This document shows, in pieces, positions 46,494-55,395 of a stretch of DNA of 64,000 bases (the stretch's first letter is position 1; each line of letters opens with the position of its first letter). Made by a program: the position numbers and the translations under genes. Below the pieces are notes generated by a model. That model ran no database searches and was not told the DNA's origin. It was given only the letters and a program-made list of their open reading frames with translations. The DNA comes from Paenibacillus sp. MAEPY2. GTDB taxonomy: Bacteria; Bacillota; Bacilli; Paenibacillales; Paenibacillaceae. Location: contig NZ_AWUK01000027.1 in assembly GCF_000499205.1 (NCBI RefSeq), positions 62,001 to 126,000 on the forward strand, written 5' to 3'.

Positions 46494-46751
46494 TTGGCAA
46501 AAGCAAAAGTTGCAAAAAGACCTACCCGGGATGAGTTTGAACTGGAAGAGCTGGGGAACCAACTGGTTGAAGCGTTTCATGAACGTTCGGAAGTGTTGCT
46601 GACTGTTTGGGGCAAGGAAGATCAGGTTCATGGGGTCATTGTGAAGCTGGATTCACGAACCCGGCTTGTGCATGTAGAGTATACAGAGGAAGAATTGACA
46701 GCCAAAGTGCCGTTCCTGGACATTATGCGGATTGATTCTCCACGGTACTGA
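46494..46751 (+). CDS. YolD-like protein
   Basis: About 85 residues of the YolD-like family (small proteins of Bacillales, some encoded beside a Y-family DNA polymerase; function unknown). The tail VHGVIVKLDSRTRLVHVEY...VPFLDIMRID is the family core. I choose the TTG at 46494 because AGAGGAGG lies eight bases upstream; the longer frame from ATG 46431 has no ribosome site. No DNA polymerase gene is adjacent. It is followed after 100 bases by a sporulation microprotein gene. Confidence 0.72.
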   Translation: MAKAKVAKRPTRDEFELEELGNQLVEAFHERSEVLLTVWGKEDQVHGVIVKLDSRTRLVHVEYTEEELTAKVPFLDIMRIDSPRY

Positions 46752-46850
46752 GCGGAGATTATAAACAATATCTGAAACAGGGCTTCCGCCCTGTCAAATC
46801 CGTTCTCCCTGCATAAGATAACGCATACCTGTTGCAGAGGAGGTACGTCA

Positions 46851-46970
46851 ATGAGCGAAGTATTAGGTGGAGAAGCAAGAGGCTACGGATACGGAGGTTT
46901 TACTTCTGTAGGTGCCATTCTGGTTCTGTTCATCCTGTTGGTTATCATCTCCAAAGCGTTCTTGGTATAA
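46851..46970 (+). CDS. YjcZ-family sporulation microprotein
   Basis: 39 residues, MSEVLGGEARGYGYGGFTS followed by a hydrophobic helix that ends in KAFLV. The Gly/Tyr-rich head with a C-terminal FILLVIIS helix is the YjcZ/SscA-type pattern of small spore proteins in Bacillales. GAGGAGG stands eight bases before the ATG, and a hairpin terminator follows the stop by 25 bases. A promoter for the mother-cell sigma factors was not identified. Confidence 0.82.
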   Translation: MSEVLGGEARGYGYGGFTSVGAILVLFILLVIISKAFLV

Positions 46971-46994
46971 TTAATTATTCCAGATGAATAAAGG

Positions 46995-47026
46995 AAGCTC
47001 TGCCATAGCGGCAGAGCTTTTTTTTA
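46995..47026. terminator. terminator between converging genes
   Basis: AAGCTCTGCC pairs with GGCAGAGCTT, followed by eight T. It overlaps the stop codon of the permease gene on the other strand. Confidence 0.88.
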
Positions 47027-48283
47027 TATGCCGTTATGTCGTTTTCGGTTGAATAGTCCGAAGAGAACGACGATCACCACAGGGTAGAGAACGGCCCACC
47101 CGGCAAAAGGGAACACGATAGCTGTGGCCACAAAGGAAATCCAGCTGATTGTTACCCCAGTACGACTGCCCTTGAGTAATCGGATTCCTGCTGCGCATCC
47201 GCCAAGATAGGTGAGAATAAACGTTGCATTGGGCAACTGAATGAGCGTGGTTAGCGACACCAGACCAGATCCATAGATACCCAATACGAGAGTGAAGCAG
47301 ATGGCGAGGAAGCCGATTCCAGCAATTGGAGTATGGTACCGACTGGATAAACGGGACATCCATTGCGGGGCAGACCCTTGTCTTGCCAGGGCATAAGCGA
47401 CACGTGAAGCGGCACCAGCGTATGCAATGACCGTAGCGGTGCAAATAAATATGCCAGTCAGCCCGGCAATTAATCCGCCCCAGGAACCGAGAGCCTGACT
47501 AATAATCCATACAAGGGAGACATCTGCTCCGCCATGAAGATAGCTTTGCGTTCCGACTGTCGCCAGAGCAGTCAGAAAATAGAGCACGCCTACAATGATA
47601 GCTGCAATCGTTACGCCTTTAATAGCTGCCTTGCGTGGATCAGTGAATTCTTCAGACAGGTGAGATACAGCCTCCCAACCAATAAAACACCAGAACAGAA
47701 TGGCGCCAGCCTGACCGACACTTACCCAACCGTTCGGCATGAATGGTGTGTAATGTATGGATTCCATATTTGGAATAGCGAACACAAACGCCATGACGAG
47801 CACGATAATAATCGCCAGCACGACGCCGATCTGTACCTTTCCGGCGACCTGCATGCCCACGATGTTAATGATCAGTCCAGCCGCGAGCATGGTTGCTGCG
47901 ATCGCTGTTCGATATCCGTCCCCAAGTCCAAGTGCTGCTGTCATATAACCTGCACCTGTAAGGGCAGCCACGGGAGCACCGATGGGAACGGACATCAGAA
48001 AGAACCAGCCAACTAAGGCTCCTGCCCGTTGTCCGAAAGCGAGAGTAACGAAATGGGACACGCCTCCTGCGTTGGGGTAGCGTGCCGAGAGTAGTCCCAT
48101 GGATAGGGCAAGCGGGAGAATCAGCAGAACCATGCCTCCCCAGGCGAGGAGTGAAGCCGGGCCTGCCAGTTCGGCAGCAAGTCCGGGTACAATGAGGACA
48201 CCTGAACCAAGAACTGCACTTATATAAAGCGCAACAGCTTGCGGCATGCCTATGTTTTTTTTGAGCTGCGTAGATGTGTTCAT
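47024..48283 (-). CDS. APC-family amino acid permease
   Basis: 419-residue transporter with about twelve helices. TM1 holds the unwound SAVLGSGVLIVPG motif typical of the APC fold, and TM6 FWCFIGWEAVSHLSEEFTDPRKA is the second. The pattern is closest to the YjeH-like/basic and neutral amino acid group; substrate is not fixed. A TTA stop at 47024-47026 overlaps the terminator. It diverges from the ferritin gene. Confidence 0.85.
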   Translation of the reverse strand: MNTSTQLKKNIGMPQAVALYISAVLGSGVLIVPGLAAELAGPASLLAWGGMVLLILPLALSMGLLSARYPNAGGVSHFVTLAFGQRAGALVGWFFLMSVPIGAPVAALTGAGYMTAALGLGDGYRTAIAATMLAAGLIINIVGMQVAGKVQIGVVLAIIIVLVMAFVFAIPNMESIHYTPFMPNGWVSVGQAGAILFWCFIGWEAVSHLSEEFTDPRKAAIKGVTIAAIIVGVLYFLTALATVGTQSYLHGGADVSLVWIISQALGSWGGLIAGLTGIFICTATVIAYAGAASRVAYALARQGSAPQWMSRLSSRYHTPIAGIGFLAICFTLVLGIYGSGLVSLTTLIQLPNATFILTYLGGCAAGIRLLKGSRTGVTISWISFVATAIVFPFAGWAVLYPVVIVVLFGLFNRKRHNGI

Positions 48284-48457
48284 GAAATAAAAAGGCCTGC
48301 CTTCCAGAATAAAATGATTTTAGAGCGAGAACTATGTAATTATATAGGAAGAGAGGTAATCAGTCATTGGCGAATTTTGTAGAAAAATCAATGTAAGTCC
48401 AGTTGTCGTTATGGTAGAATAGGACCATCCCTAGAGAAAGAATGAGGTGTATTCCTG

Positions 48458-48961
48458 ATGAGTAAAGAGTTGACAGAATCTCTAAATGAACAGATGAACT
48501 TCGAGTTTTATTCAGCGCATGTATATCTTGCGATGGCTGCCTACTGTTCGAGCAAAAGCCTGGATGGATTTGCGAATTTCTTCATCGTGCAGGCGGAGGA
48601 AGAGCGGTTCCACGGGATGAAAATATACAAATTTCTGAATGATCGCGGCCAGCGTGCAACCCTCGCTGCATTGCCTGAACCAAAAAATGAGTATTCCTCG
48701 ATGCTGGATGTGTTTGAACACGGATATGCACATGAGCAGCAAAATACGAAGAAATTCTACAATCTGGCTGATATTGCCCTGAATGAGCGTGAACATGCCA
48801 CAATGTATTTCCTGAAATGGTTCATTGATGAGCAAGTCGAAGAGGAAGCTCTGTTTGACAATATCATTCAGAAGTTACGCCGCATCGAAAAAGACAGCAA
48901 TGCTTTCTACATGCTGGACGCCGAATTTGGCAAACGTTCGTTTACTGCTCCAGCAGAGTAA
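48458..48961 (+). CDS. ftnA: ferritin
   Basis: 167-residue non-haem bacterial ferritin that forms a 24-subunit iron store. Ferroxidase-site residues are present as Glu16 in MNFEFYSAH, Glu and His in AEEERFHGMK (about residues 47-53), and Glu/Gln positions in EQQNTKKF and EQVEEEALF. The ATG has GAATGAGG upstream. The promoter region carries the extended -10 TGGTAGAAT at 48412-48420 but no clear Fur or PerR box. It is a single-gene unit. Confidence 0.92.
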   Translation: MSKELTESLNEQMNFEFYSAHVYLAMAAYCSSKSLDGFANFFIVQAEEERFHGMKIYKFLNDRGQRATLAALPEPKNEYSSMLDVFEHGYAHEQQNTKKFYNLADIALNEREHATMYFLKWFIDEQVEEEALFDNIIQKLRRIEKDSNAFYMLDAEFGKRSFTAPAE

Positions 48962-49026
48962 TGATGGACGTTAGCAATTGTAATCAGGATTAATCTGAAC
49001 GAAAAGAAAATCGATCTACATATGAA

Positions 49027-49052
49027 AGGTCTGCTCTCGGGCAGGCTTTTTT
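49027..49052 (+). terminator. terminator after ferritin
   Basis: AGGTCTGC pairs (with wobble) with GCAGGCTT, then six T. The remaining roughly 300 bases to the deacetylase gene hold no gene or motif that I can see, apart from AT-rich sequence. Confidence 0.7.
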
Positions 49053-49360
49053 GTTATATCATTTTAAGATTGCCTCGCTTGTTTCATATAAATTCCAGTG
49101 ATAAATCTATCAGAAGCCACAATCTGGGTTAATAGATTATATGTCAACATTGATCTATCCCGTCGGATGTTCTTTTTCGAGCAAATCTATCAAATTCGTT
49201 TTATTTTTTTGGTTAATCTGACAAAAGTGTAACTCGAACGTAGCATTTGAAACGAGAATGGGACGCACTCTTTTTGATAGTATTAGGATTATCGCCAAGG
49301 GCTGCATTGAGAGAAACATCGACACCCGGGGAAATACAAGACATAAGGGAGACTTTTATT

Positions 49361-50101
49361 ATGCTACATATTCGTAAAACGTTCATCACTGCACTTGCTA
49401 TTCTATTCATCATTCCATTGTTACTGCCGCAATCGGCTTCAGCTACATCATCCACATCCAAGAATGCTGGAAATAAAGCGAGCTCCAAGATCATATATCT
49501 AACTTTCGATGATGGGCCGACCGCCCACACGGGACAATTGCTGGATATTCTGGATCAGTACAATGCCAAAGCGACCTTCTTCATGCTCGGACCTCAGATG
49601 GAGAAATTTCAGAAGGCCACCAAGCGTATCGTTGCAGACGGACATGGACTGGGCTTGCACGGTGTAACGCATGTTCCAAGCAAATTTTATAAATCCGCAT
49701 ACAGTGGTTTGAAAGAAATGCAGCAGGCAAATGAAAGTCTGAACAAAGTGGCAGGCGTCAAAACGAGTCTCGTTCGCACTCCGTACGGTAGCAAACCGTA
49801 TCTCAAACCCGCATACCGCAATGTTCTATTAGGTCAGGGTGGATTCCATCTGTGGGATTGGAATGTGGATTCCGAAGATTGGAAATACAAGAAGGATCAT
49901 CAGAAAGTGTACAACAGCGTGATGAAGCAGATCCATAATGTGCAAAAAAGCGGAACCACCCCTGTGGTATTGATGCACGATCAGGAAGCGACATTAAAAG
50001 TACTTCCGCAAGTGTTAAAAACACTGAAAGCAGAAGGATACCATTTTGAAGTGCTGACGAAGAAAGTACAGCCCGTGAATTTCTGGAATGACAAACGTTA
50101 A
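49361..50101 (+). CDS. secreted polysaccharide deacetylase
   Basis: 246 residues. Signal peptide to about residue 28 (SASA). The NodB domain shows all five motifs: TFDDG with Asp50-Asp51, HGVTH with the two zinc histidines, RTPYG, DWNVDSEDW and VLMHD. The family (PdaA/PdaC-like CE4 enzymes) removes acetyl groups from peptidoglycan or chitin oligomers outside the cell. The ATG at 49361 is chosen because AAGGGAG precedes it and the export signal follows at once; the frame opens earlier at 49247 with no ribosome site. The next gene encodes a lipoprotein 60 bases on. Confidence 0.9.
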   Translation: MLHIRKTFITALAILFIIPLLLPQSASATSSTSKNAGNKASSKIIYLTFDDGPTAHTGQLLDILDQYNAKATFFMLGPQMEKFQKATKRIVADGHGLGLHGVTHVPSKFYKSAYSGLKEMQQANESLNKVAGVKTSLVRTPYGSKPYLKPAYRNVLLGQGGFHLWDWNVDSEDWKYKKDHQKVYNSVMKQIHNVQKSGTTPVVLMHDQEATLKVLPQVLKTLKAEGYHFEVLTKKVQPVNFWNDKR

Positions 50102-50161
50102 TATACTGGCTGGACAACAATGTAAGTTAATCTCAATAACGGCTTCAAGGAGGACAACAAC

Positions 50162-51076
50162 ATGAGTAAACCTAAATTATGGATGACGATTCCTGTGACA
50201 ACAGCAGTGCTGCTTGCTCTTGCAGGGTGTGGTGGTCAGGATACCAAAACATCAACAGCGGATAACACATCCCCTGCGGTTGGCGAACAGACTCAGTCAG
50301 GAAGTGGAGGAGCGGATTTCTCCGGTGGAACGAAAGATAGCGGAACAGATACAACAGGAACAACGGGCACGGAAGGTTCGGTAGGCAGCGGGACATCAAC
50401 ATCGAATCCGGAAACGGCCAGTAACGGTCAAGCCCAGCAAAGCTCAAAAGACATCATTCAGGACATCCGCAGTCAGCTGAAGATGAAAAACGCTTCGTTC
50501 CCTACTTCATTTTCCTTGGAAAAAGGAAAACATCTGACTGCATCGATTACATCGAACACCTCAGATGCGTTCCATATTAATTTTTATTCTACTGACCAGC
50601 CTGTTGCGGTGAATGATGCTTCGTTGACGGCCTCTGGCAGCAAGGTGCCTGTTCTGGCATCCTATGAAGTGAAGACGTATAAGGATCCGAACAGTACGGA
50701 TATTTTCCCTGATACAGACTTGAATGACGTGCCGAAGGATATGACAGTGGATCTGGGACATGGCATCAAGGGCATGACTGAAGGCGCGGCGGGCAGTCAG
50801 TATCTCACTTGGACAGAGGGAAGATGGACGCTTCAGATTCGATCTGTTTCCCAGGATAACATGAACAATCCGGGGATTGCGAAGAGAATGGTGGAATATT
50901 TGGAGTCCCATACACTGCCTGTACCAAAGGAAAAAGGATTCGTCAATGGGGAGTACCCAAGCGGTGGTAAAAGCGTCAATGTAACGATCTCCTGGCAAGA
51001 GGGCAAGCAGATTCATCAGCTCCAGACCGAGCAGGTGCCTCTGGAAGCTTTGGGCATGGTGGTTTCTGTAAAATAA
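50162..51076 (+). CDS. hypothetical lipoprotein
   Basis: 304 residues. Lipoprotein signal with lipobox LAGC at Cys23, then a Gly/Ser/Thr/Gln-rich linker (about residues 25-105) and a globular domain (about 110-304) that I cannot assign; it contains LTASITSNTSDAFHINFYS, TWTEGRWTLQIRS and a final GKQIHQLQTEQVP. The layout, a long flexible linker before a small beta-rich domain, suggests a cell-envelope role. The ATG has AGGAGGACA upstream. It may be cotranscribed with the deacetylase and is closed by a hairpin. Confidence 0.8.
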   Translation: MSKPKLWMTIPVTTAVLLALAGCGGQDTKTSTADNTSPAVGEQTQSGSGGADFSGGTKDSGTDTTGTTGTEGSVGSGTSTSNPETASNGQAQQSSKDIIQDIRSQLKMKNASFPTSFSLEKGKHLTASITSNTSDAFHINFYSTDQPVAVNDASLTASGSKVPVLASYEVKTYKDPNSTDIFPDTDLNDVPKDMTVDLGHGIKGMTEGAAGSQYLTWTEGRWTLQIRSVSQDNMNNPGIAKRMVEYLESHTLPVPKEKGFVNGEYPSGGKSVNVTISWQEGKQIHQLQTEQVPLEALGMVVSVK

Positions 51077-51108
51077 ATCGTATGGCTTTAAAATGAAGCT
51101 TCAAAAGG

Positions 51109-51150
51109 AAATAGGCTGGCCCGGAGTGAGTGCTCCAGACCAGCCTATTT
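51109..51150. terminator. hairpin terminator
   Basis: AAATAGGCTGG pairs with CCAGCCTATTT, with an inner GGAG/CTCC stem. It lies between the lipoprotein gene and the end of desR on the other strand. Confidence 0.75.
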
Positions 51151-51221
51151 GTATTAGCAAGGTACATCGTACCATCGTCGTACCTTATTTATTTATGTTT
51201 CAGTGGGTTAAAGCGGTACTT

Positions 51222-51821
51222 TCATTTAAACCACCCTTTTTCTTTTGAGCGGGTAATGGCTTCAATACGGTTACTCGCATTTAACTTATTGAGGATAATA
51301 GAGATGTAATTCCGCACCGTGCCGGTTGTAATAAATAGATGTCCGGCAATTTCCTTTGTATTTTTGCCGTCGGCCATCAGGCCGAGAACGGCATTTTCAC
51401 GTTCGGTCAGCGGATTTTCTTGTACATAAGCCTCATCCACCAGGTCGGGAGCGAAAATACGTCTTCCATTCATGACCTGACGGATCGCTTCAGCAAGTTC
51501 TTCGATGGGGCTATCCTTTAACAGATAACCGCGTACACCGCCTTTCAAAGCGCGTTCGAAATAGCCAGTCCGGGCAAAGGTTGTCAAAATAATGACTTTA
51601 CAGTTCATACCCTTAAGTTCCTCAGCGGCCTCCAGGCCACTTTTGACGGGCATTTCAATGTCCATCAGACAGATGTCGGGCATATGCTCACGGACAAGAG
51701 CAAGGGCTTCCTGTCCGTTGCTTGCACGCCCAACCACCTCCATATCCTCTTCCAGGTTGAGCAGGGAAGACAAGGCCCCCAGCATCATACGCTGGTCTTC
51801 GGCGATTACGATCCTGATCAT
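51222..51821 (-). CDS. desR: response regulator DesR
   Basis: 199-residue NarL/LuxR-type regulator. Receiver domain: Asp8-Asp9 pair region AEDQ, phosphorylation site Asp54 in CLMDIEMP, Thr in ILTTFAR, Lys in LLKDSP. The C-terminal helix-turn-helix is LTERENAVLGLMADGKNTKEIA. Asp54 and the general sequence match B. subtilis DesR, which activates des in the cold. Its start overlaps the kinase stop as ATGA, so it is translationally coupled to desK. The call is secured by the kinase and desaturase next to it. Confidence 0.88.
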   Translation of the reverse strand: MIRIVIAEDQRMMLGALSSLLNLEEDMEVVGRASNGQEALALVREHMPDICLMDIEMPVKSGLEAAEELKGMNCKVIILTTFARTGYFERALKGGVRGYLLKDSPIEELAEAIRQVMNGRRIFAPDLVDEAYVQENPLTERENAVLGLMADGKNTKEIAGHLFITTGTVRNYISIILNKLNASNRIEAITRSKEKGWFK

Positions 51822-52954
51822 TCTTCAACCTCCTTAATTGGTTTGCGGACTAGCTTGGGAACATGGATGACAATGCTTGTACCTTCCAAGCCTGCTCCGG
51901 AGCGAATATCCAGACATCCATTAACAAATTCAAGTCGTTCTTTCATACCCAAGATTCCAGTACCACGCCGTTCTTGTTTGCGGGTACGTTCGATTCCGAC
52001 GCCATTATCCTGAACCGTCAGCACATTATCGGACGGTGTTTCCTCAATACGGATGGTGCATACAGCTGCCTGACTGTGTTTGACAACATTCGTGACAGCT
52101 TCTTTCAGACACATGCCGAGCACATTTTCATTCAGCTGGGACGTATCCTGCAATTTCGGATTGCCTTCCAGTACATATTCAATCGAGGCCGCCTTCAAAA
52201 TCTGTTCGGCACGGAATAGCTCATCTACTAATTGTGTACCACGCATGGTGGTTACCATCTCTCGAACTTCCTTCAGGGCCGTGCTCGCTGTTTGTCTCAG
52301 GTCATTCAATTCGATCTCGGCCTGATCGGGATTGTTGCGAAGCAGACGCCTCGCCAAATCGGTTTTTAGACCGATAAGGGAGAGCTTCTGTCCAAGTGTA
52401 TCGTGCAGATCTCGTGCGATGCGTTGCCGTTCTTCCATTTTCACCAGATCATCCAGCCGTTTGTTGGCATTCTCCAGTTGGCCTTCCAGCTGTTCCCGTT
52501 TGTTTTTGTTATACGTGCTGATCGGGAGCAGAATGGATGCCATAAGACTGATGAATACAAACGGAAACTGACTGAGCAACAGGGTGCTCTGCTTGATGAA
52601 ACTATAGTTAATGGTTAGAAAACTGGCCGCCAAATTCACTGAATAGAGGGTGAAGAAACCGGCTTTATTTTTAATATTCCCAATAAAAAAAGCAAGAAAC
52701 AACGAGAAGTAAGCATAATCATATGCGATGGTCATCGTAATCGATATGGCGATCAGCAGTCCAATCCACATATACACCTGCCAGCCCTTCGTGATGAAGG
52801 CAAGCAGATAACAGACGAAGAAGAACAGGATGATGAAAATTCCCGCCACCATGGGCCACAATTTGGAATATTGCGAAATATAATAGAAGGGCAGGATGAA
52901 AAAGACTAGCCATACATATGGATTTAAACCTGTATTTTTATAAAAGAGCTGCAT
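51818..52954 (-). CDS. desK: sensor histidine kinase DesK
   Basis: 378 residues. Five or so membrane helices (about 12-145) without an external domain sense bilayer thickness in the B. subtilis homologue. A coiled linker leads to the HisKA_3 dimerisation domain with the phosphorylated His184 in RQRIARDLHDTLGQK, almost identical to B. subtilis DesK, then the HATPase with NVLTVQDNGVGIE and GTGILGMKERLE. The gene lies downstream of des on the same strand, 105 bases away. Confidence 0.88.
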   Translation of the reverse strand: MQLFYKNTGLNPYVWLVFFILPFYYISQYSKLWPMVAGIFIILFFFVCYLLAFITKGWQVYMWIGLLIAISITMTIAYDYAYFSLFLAFFIGNIKNKAGFFTLYSVNLAASFLTINYSFIKQSTLLLSQFPFVFISLMASILLPISTYNKNKREQLEGQLENANKRLDDLVKMEERQRIARDLHDTLGQKLSLIGLKTDLARRLLRNNPDQAEIELNDLRQTASTALKEVREMVTTMRGTQLVDELFRAEQILKAASIEYVLEGNPKLQDTSQLNENVLGMCLKEAVTNVVKHSQAAVCTIRIEETPSDNVLTVQDNGVGIERTRKQERRGTGILGMKERLEFVNGCLDIRSGAGLEGTSIVIHVPKLVRKPIKEVEE

Positions 52955-53052
52955 CCACTTTTGAATGAAAATTCTCCTCCTCGGACTTGCAGTGTACTCA
53001 AACTTAGCCTGACTGTAGCATGACTTTAGCCTGAATACAAGAAAACGAATCC

Positions 53053-53075
53053 GACAGAGTTAAGGCTTCTCTGTC
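53053..53075 (-). terminator. weak hairpin at the end of des
   Basis: GACAGAG pairs with CTCTGTC around the stop codon of des, read on the minus strand; the following T tract is poor. It may attenuate transcription into desK. Confidence 0.4.
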
Positions 53076-54118
53076 AGACCCGCTTGGTTGTTTACTCGGA
53101 TAGGCGGTTGAACATAAGGCTTGCGGGATAAGGTTTTGATCTCACCAAAGCTGATAAATTGCTTGGATTCTTCGTCCCACAGACGGAAGCGAAGGGCAGC
53201 CAGACTGGAACGAAGCGTAATCGTTGTAGCATTCTGCAATGGCGGTGTTGCGTTATGTGCTTCTTCCAAATAATAGTTGGGTACACGTGGGCTCAAGTGA
53301 TGCACATGGTGGAACCCGATATTGCCGCTAATCCACTGCAACAATTTTGGCAGTTTATAATATGAACTACCTTCTACAGCAGCTTTTACATAACTCCACT
53401 CATCTTCATGTTCAAAATACGTATCTTCAAATTGATGCTGTACATAGAACAGCCAGATACCGAAGAAGCCAGAGAAGAAAAATACGGGTGCTTGCACCAG
53501 TACAAAAGCCTGCCAGCCGATTAACCAACACATAAAGGCATAAAGGGCTACAATCAGCACTGTAGTCAGGTGAGTATTCATACGCTCTTTACGTCTTGCA
53601 CCTTTACGGTTAAAGCGGTAAGCGAACAAAAACACATAAATGGGTCCAATACCAAACATGACAAACGGATTACGATAAATACGGTAGAAGAGACGACCCC
53701 AAGGGGAAGCGGCTTTGTATTCATCAACGGTCATGACCCAGATATCACCTACACCACGTTTATCGAGATTGCTGCTCGTTGCGTGATGAATGGAATGTTC
53801 GTTTTTCCATTGCAGGTAGGGCGTCAGGGTTAATACCCCTGTAATGGTGCCCAGAATGTCGTTGGCACGTTTGCTTTTAAAGAATGAACCATGACAGCAG
53901 TCATGGAAAATGATAAACGTTCTAAGGACAAATCCCGAGGCTACGAGGGCAATCGGAAATGTCAGCCAGTAGGACACGGACAGGCTATAGTACGCTGCGG
54001 CCCATAATAATAATAGTGGCAGTATGGAATTCACTAATTGTTGGATACTCAGGCGAAGATTATTTTTCTCATAAGGGGTTACTTCTTTTTTAAGCGCCAT
54101 CTCTTTGGTTCTGCTCAT
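53060..54118 (-). CDS. des: acyl-lipid fatty acid desaturase
   Basis: 352-residue membrane desaturase with four helices and the three histidine boxes of the family: FHDCCHGS, NEHSIHHAT and FHHVHHLS, which bind the di-iron centre. It adds a cis double bond (delta-5 in B. subtilis) to membrane phospholipid chains to restore fluidity in the cold. The ATG has AAGGAGGA upstream. It is followed by desK and desR on the same strand, as in B. subtilis, and a palindrome at 54283-54300 is the likely DesR site. Confidence 0.9.
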   Translation of the reverse strand: MSRTKEMALKKEVTPYEKNNLRLSIQQLVNSILPLLLLWAAAYYSLSVSYWLTFPIALVASGFVLRTFIIFHDCCHGSFFKSKRANDILGTITGVLTLTPYLQWKNEHSIHHATSSNLDKRGVGDIWVMTVDEYKAASPWGRLFYRIYRNPFVMFGIGPIYVFLFAYRFNRKGARRKERMNTHLTTVLIVALYAFMCWLIGWQAFVLVQAPVFFFSGFFGIWLFYVQHQFEDTYFEHEDEWSYVKAAVEGSSYYKLPKLLQWISGNIGFHHVHHLSPRVPNYYLEEAHNATPPLQNATTITLRSSLAALRFRLWDEESKQFISFGEIKTLSRKPYVQPPIRVNNQAGLTEKP

Positions 54119-54282
54119 AGACGTACGTCCTCCTTCAATGGTCGATAACTGTACTCAGTCATAACCTAACGCTTCCTGGGAAAATGTCTCCGAGTGAGGC
54201 GTTTTTATCATTGTATAAGAATGCGTCCAGTGCAGTAAGTCATAAACGTCAGCACTTTGTAATGATGAATATCAATGATGAT

Positions 54283-54300
54283 CCATGACAAATGTCATGG
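54283..54300. promoter_or_regulatory. probable DesR operator
   Basis: CCATGACA and TGTCATGG form a perfect 8+8 inverted repeat around two bases, upstream of des. A weaker copy (TCATAAACGTCA, about 54240-54251) lies closer to a plausible -10 TACAAT read on the minus strand at 54210-54215. Confidence 0.62.
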
Positions 54301-54373
54301 GTGGACGAAGCAAATCCGCTTTGTAGAGCTGAAAAAGCAGTGTTTTCAGAATCCTTTGTACAATTCGCGCAAC

Positions 54374-54396
54374 AATTTGTATTATGTATACAAATT
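54374..54396. promoter_or_regulatory. perfect 9-bp dyad, possible operator
   Basis: AATTTGTAT (54374-54382) and ATACAAATT (54388-54396) are exact inverted repeats around five bases. The right arm covers where the -35 of the yitT promoter would fall, which suits a repressor site. Confidence 0.5.
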
Positions 54397-54408
54397 TTGC
54401 TCATGGCA

Positions 54409-54417
54409 TGGTAGAAT
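54409..54417 (+). promoter_or_regulatory. candidate extended -10 promoter of yitT
   Basis: TGGTAGAAT is an extended -10 element, 74 bases before the YitT start. Confidence 0.4.
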
Positions 54418-54490
54418 CTATCATTGAGTGGTTATGACAACTTATGAAATTGGTTGATAGGTTGATTTTCTGATGGATTGGATGGAGTGA

Positions 54491-55333
54491 ATGATGAAGA
54501 AAAGAATAACGGATATTCTATTTATTATGGCGGGTGCATTTCTGTTCGCACTTGCAGTAAACCTGTTCGTCATCCCGAATGATTTGGCTGAAGGTGGCGT
54601 TACCGGGATTACCATTATTTTGTATTATCTCTTTGAATGGTCTCCTGGACTCATGAACTTGCTTCTGAATGGTATTTTGTTGCTTGTGGGGTACAAGTTT
54701 CTGGACAGAACGACTACGGTGTATACCATTATTGCGGTGGTATTCAACTCGCTGTTCCTGCACTTGACCGAGAGCTGGACGATCGCCTCGGACGAGCTTT
54801 GGATCAATACTATTTTTGGTGGATTATTTGCCGGTCTGGGTATCGGCTTGATTGTTAGAGTAGGAGGCACAACGGCGGGGACGGTTATTCTGGCCCGACT
54901 TGCCAACAAATATCTGGATTGGAACATCAGTTATGGACTGTTATTCTTCGATCTGATCGTGGCGTTCTCTTCATTCTTCATTATAGGGCCGCAAGGGTTG
55001 ATGTGTACGATTGTCATGCTGTTCGTTGGGACCAAAACGATGGAGTTCATTATTGAAGGGCTCAATCCGAAAAAAGCAGTTACGATTATATCTGCCAAAC
55101 AGGATGCCATTGCTCAGCAGGTCATTGAGAAGATGGATCGGGGAGTCACCGTCCTGTCTGGTCATGGCTATTATACGAAGAACCCGAAAGAGATCTTATA
55201 TATTGTCATTAGCAAACAAGAAGTCCCGATGCTGAAGAAGATTGTGCGAGCAGAGGACGAAATTGCGTTCATAACGATTCATGATGTGCGTGACGTATTT
55301 GGTGAAGGATTCATTGAATTGTCCAAATCGTAA
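54491..55333 (+). CDS. YitT-family membrane protein
   Basis: 280 residues with five or six helices over the first 190 residues and a cytoplasmic DUF2179 domain at the end (HDVRDVFGEGF). The motif NDLAEGGVTGITIIL near residue 32 and GGTTAGTVILARL are family marks. Function unknown; a paralogue is common in Bacillales. The ATG has GGAGTG upstream. The promoter and dyad in the 373-base gap with des are the visible regulatory signals. Confidence 0.87.
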   Translation: MMKKRITDILFIMAGAFLFALAVNLFVIPNDLAEGGVTGITIILYYLFEWSPGLMNLLLNGILLLVGYKFLDRTTTVYTIIAVVFNSLFLHLTESWTIASDELWINTIFGGLFAGLGIGLIVRVGGTTAGTVILARLANKYLDWNISYGLLFFDLIVAFSSFFIIGPQGLMCTIVMLFVGTKTMEFIIEGLNPKKAVTIISAKQDAIAQQVIEKMDRGVTVLSGHGYYTKNPKEILYIVISKQEVPMLKKIVRAEDEIAFITIHDVRDVFGEGFIELSKS

Positions 55334-55364
55334 TGAATGAAGCGTGTATGTAAAGAAGTAAGGG

Positions 55365-55395
55365 AGCTGCGGTGTTTATCACTGCGGCTTTTTTT
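55365..55395 (+). terminator. terminator after yitT
   Basis: AGCTGCGGTG pairs with CACTGCGGCT (some wobble), followed by seven T. Confidence 0.7.

Noticed and set aside
48320..48360. CTATGTAATTATATAG as a PerR or Fur box for ferritin
   Set aside because: The palindrome has an even centre and does not fit the 7-1-7 spacing of PerR or Fur.
49240..49275. TGAAAC as an ECF sigma -35 before the deacetylase
   Set aside because: No CGTA/CGTC -10 element is found 16-17 bases downstream.
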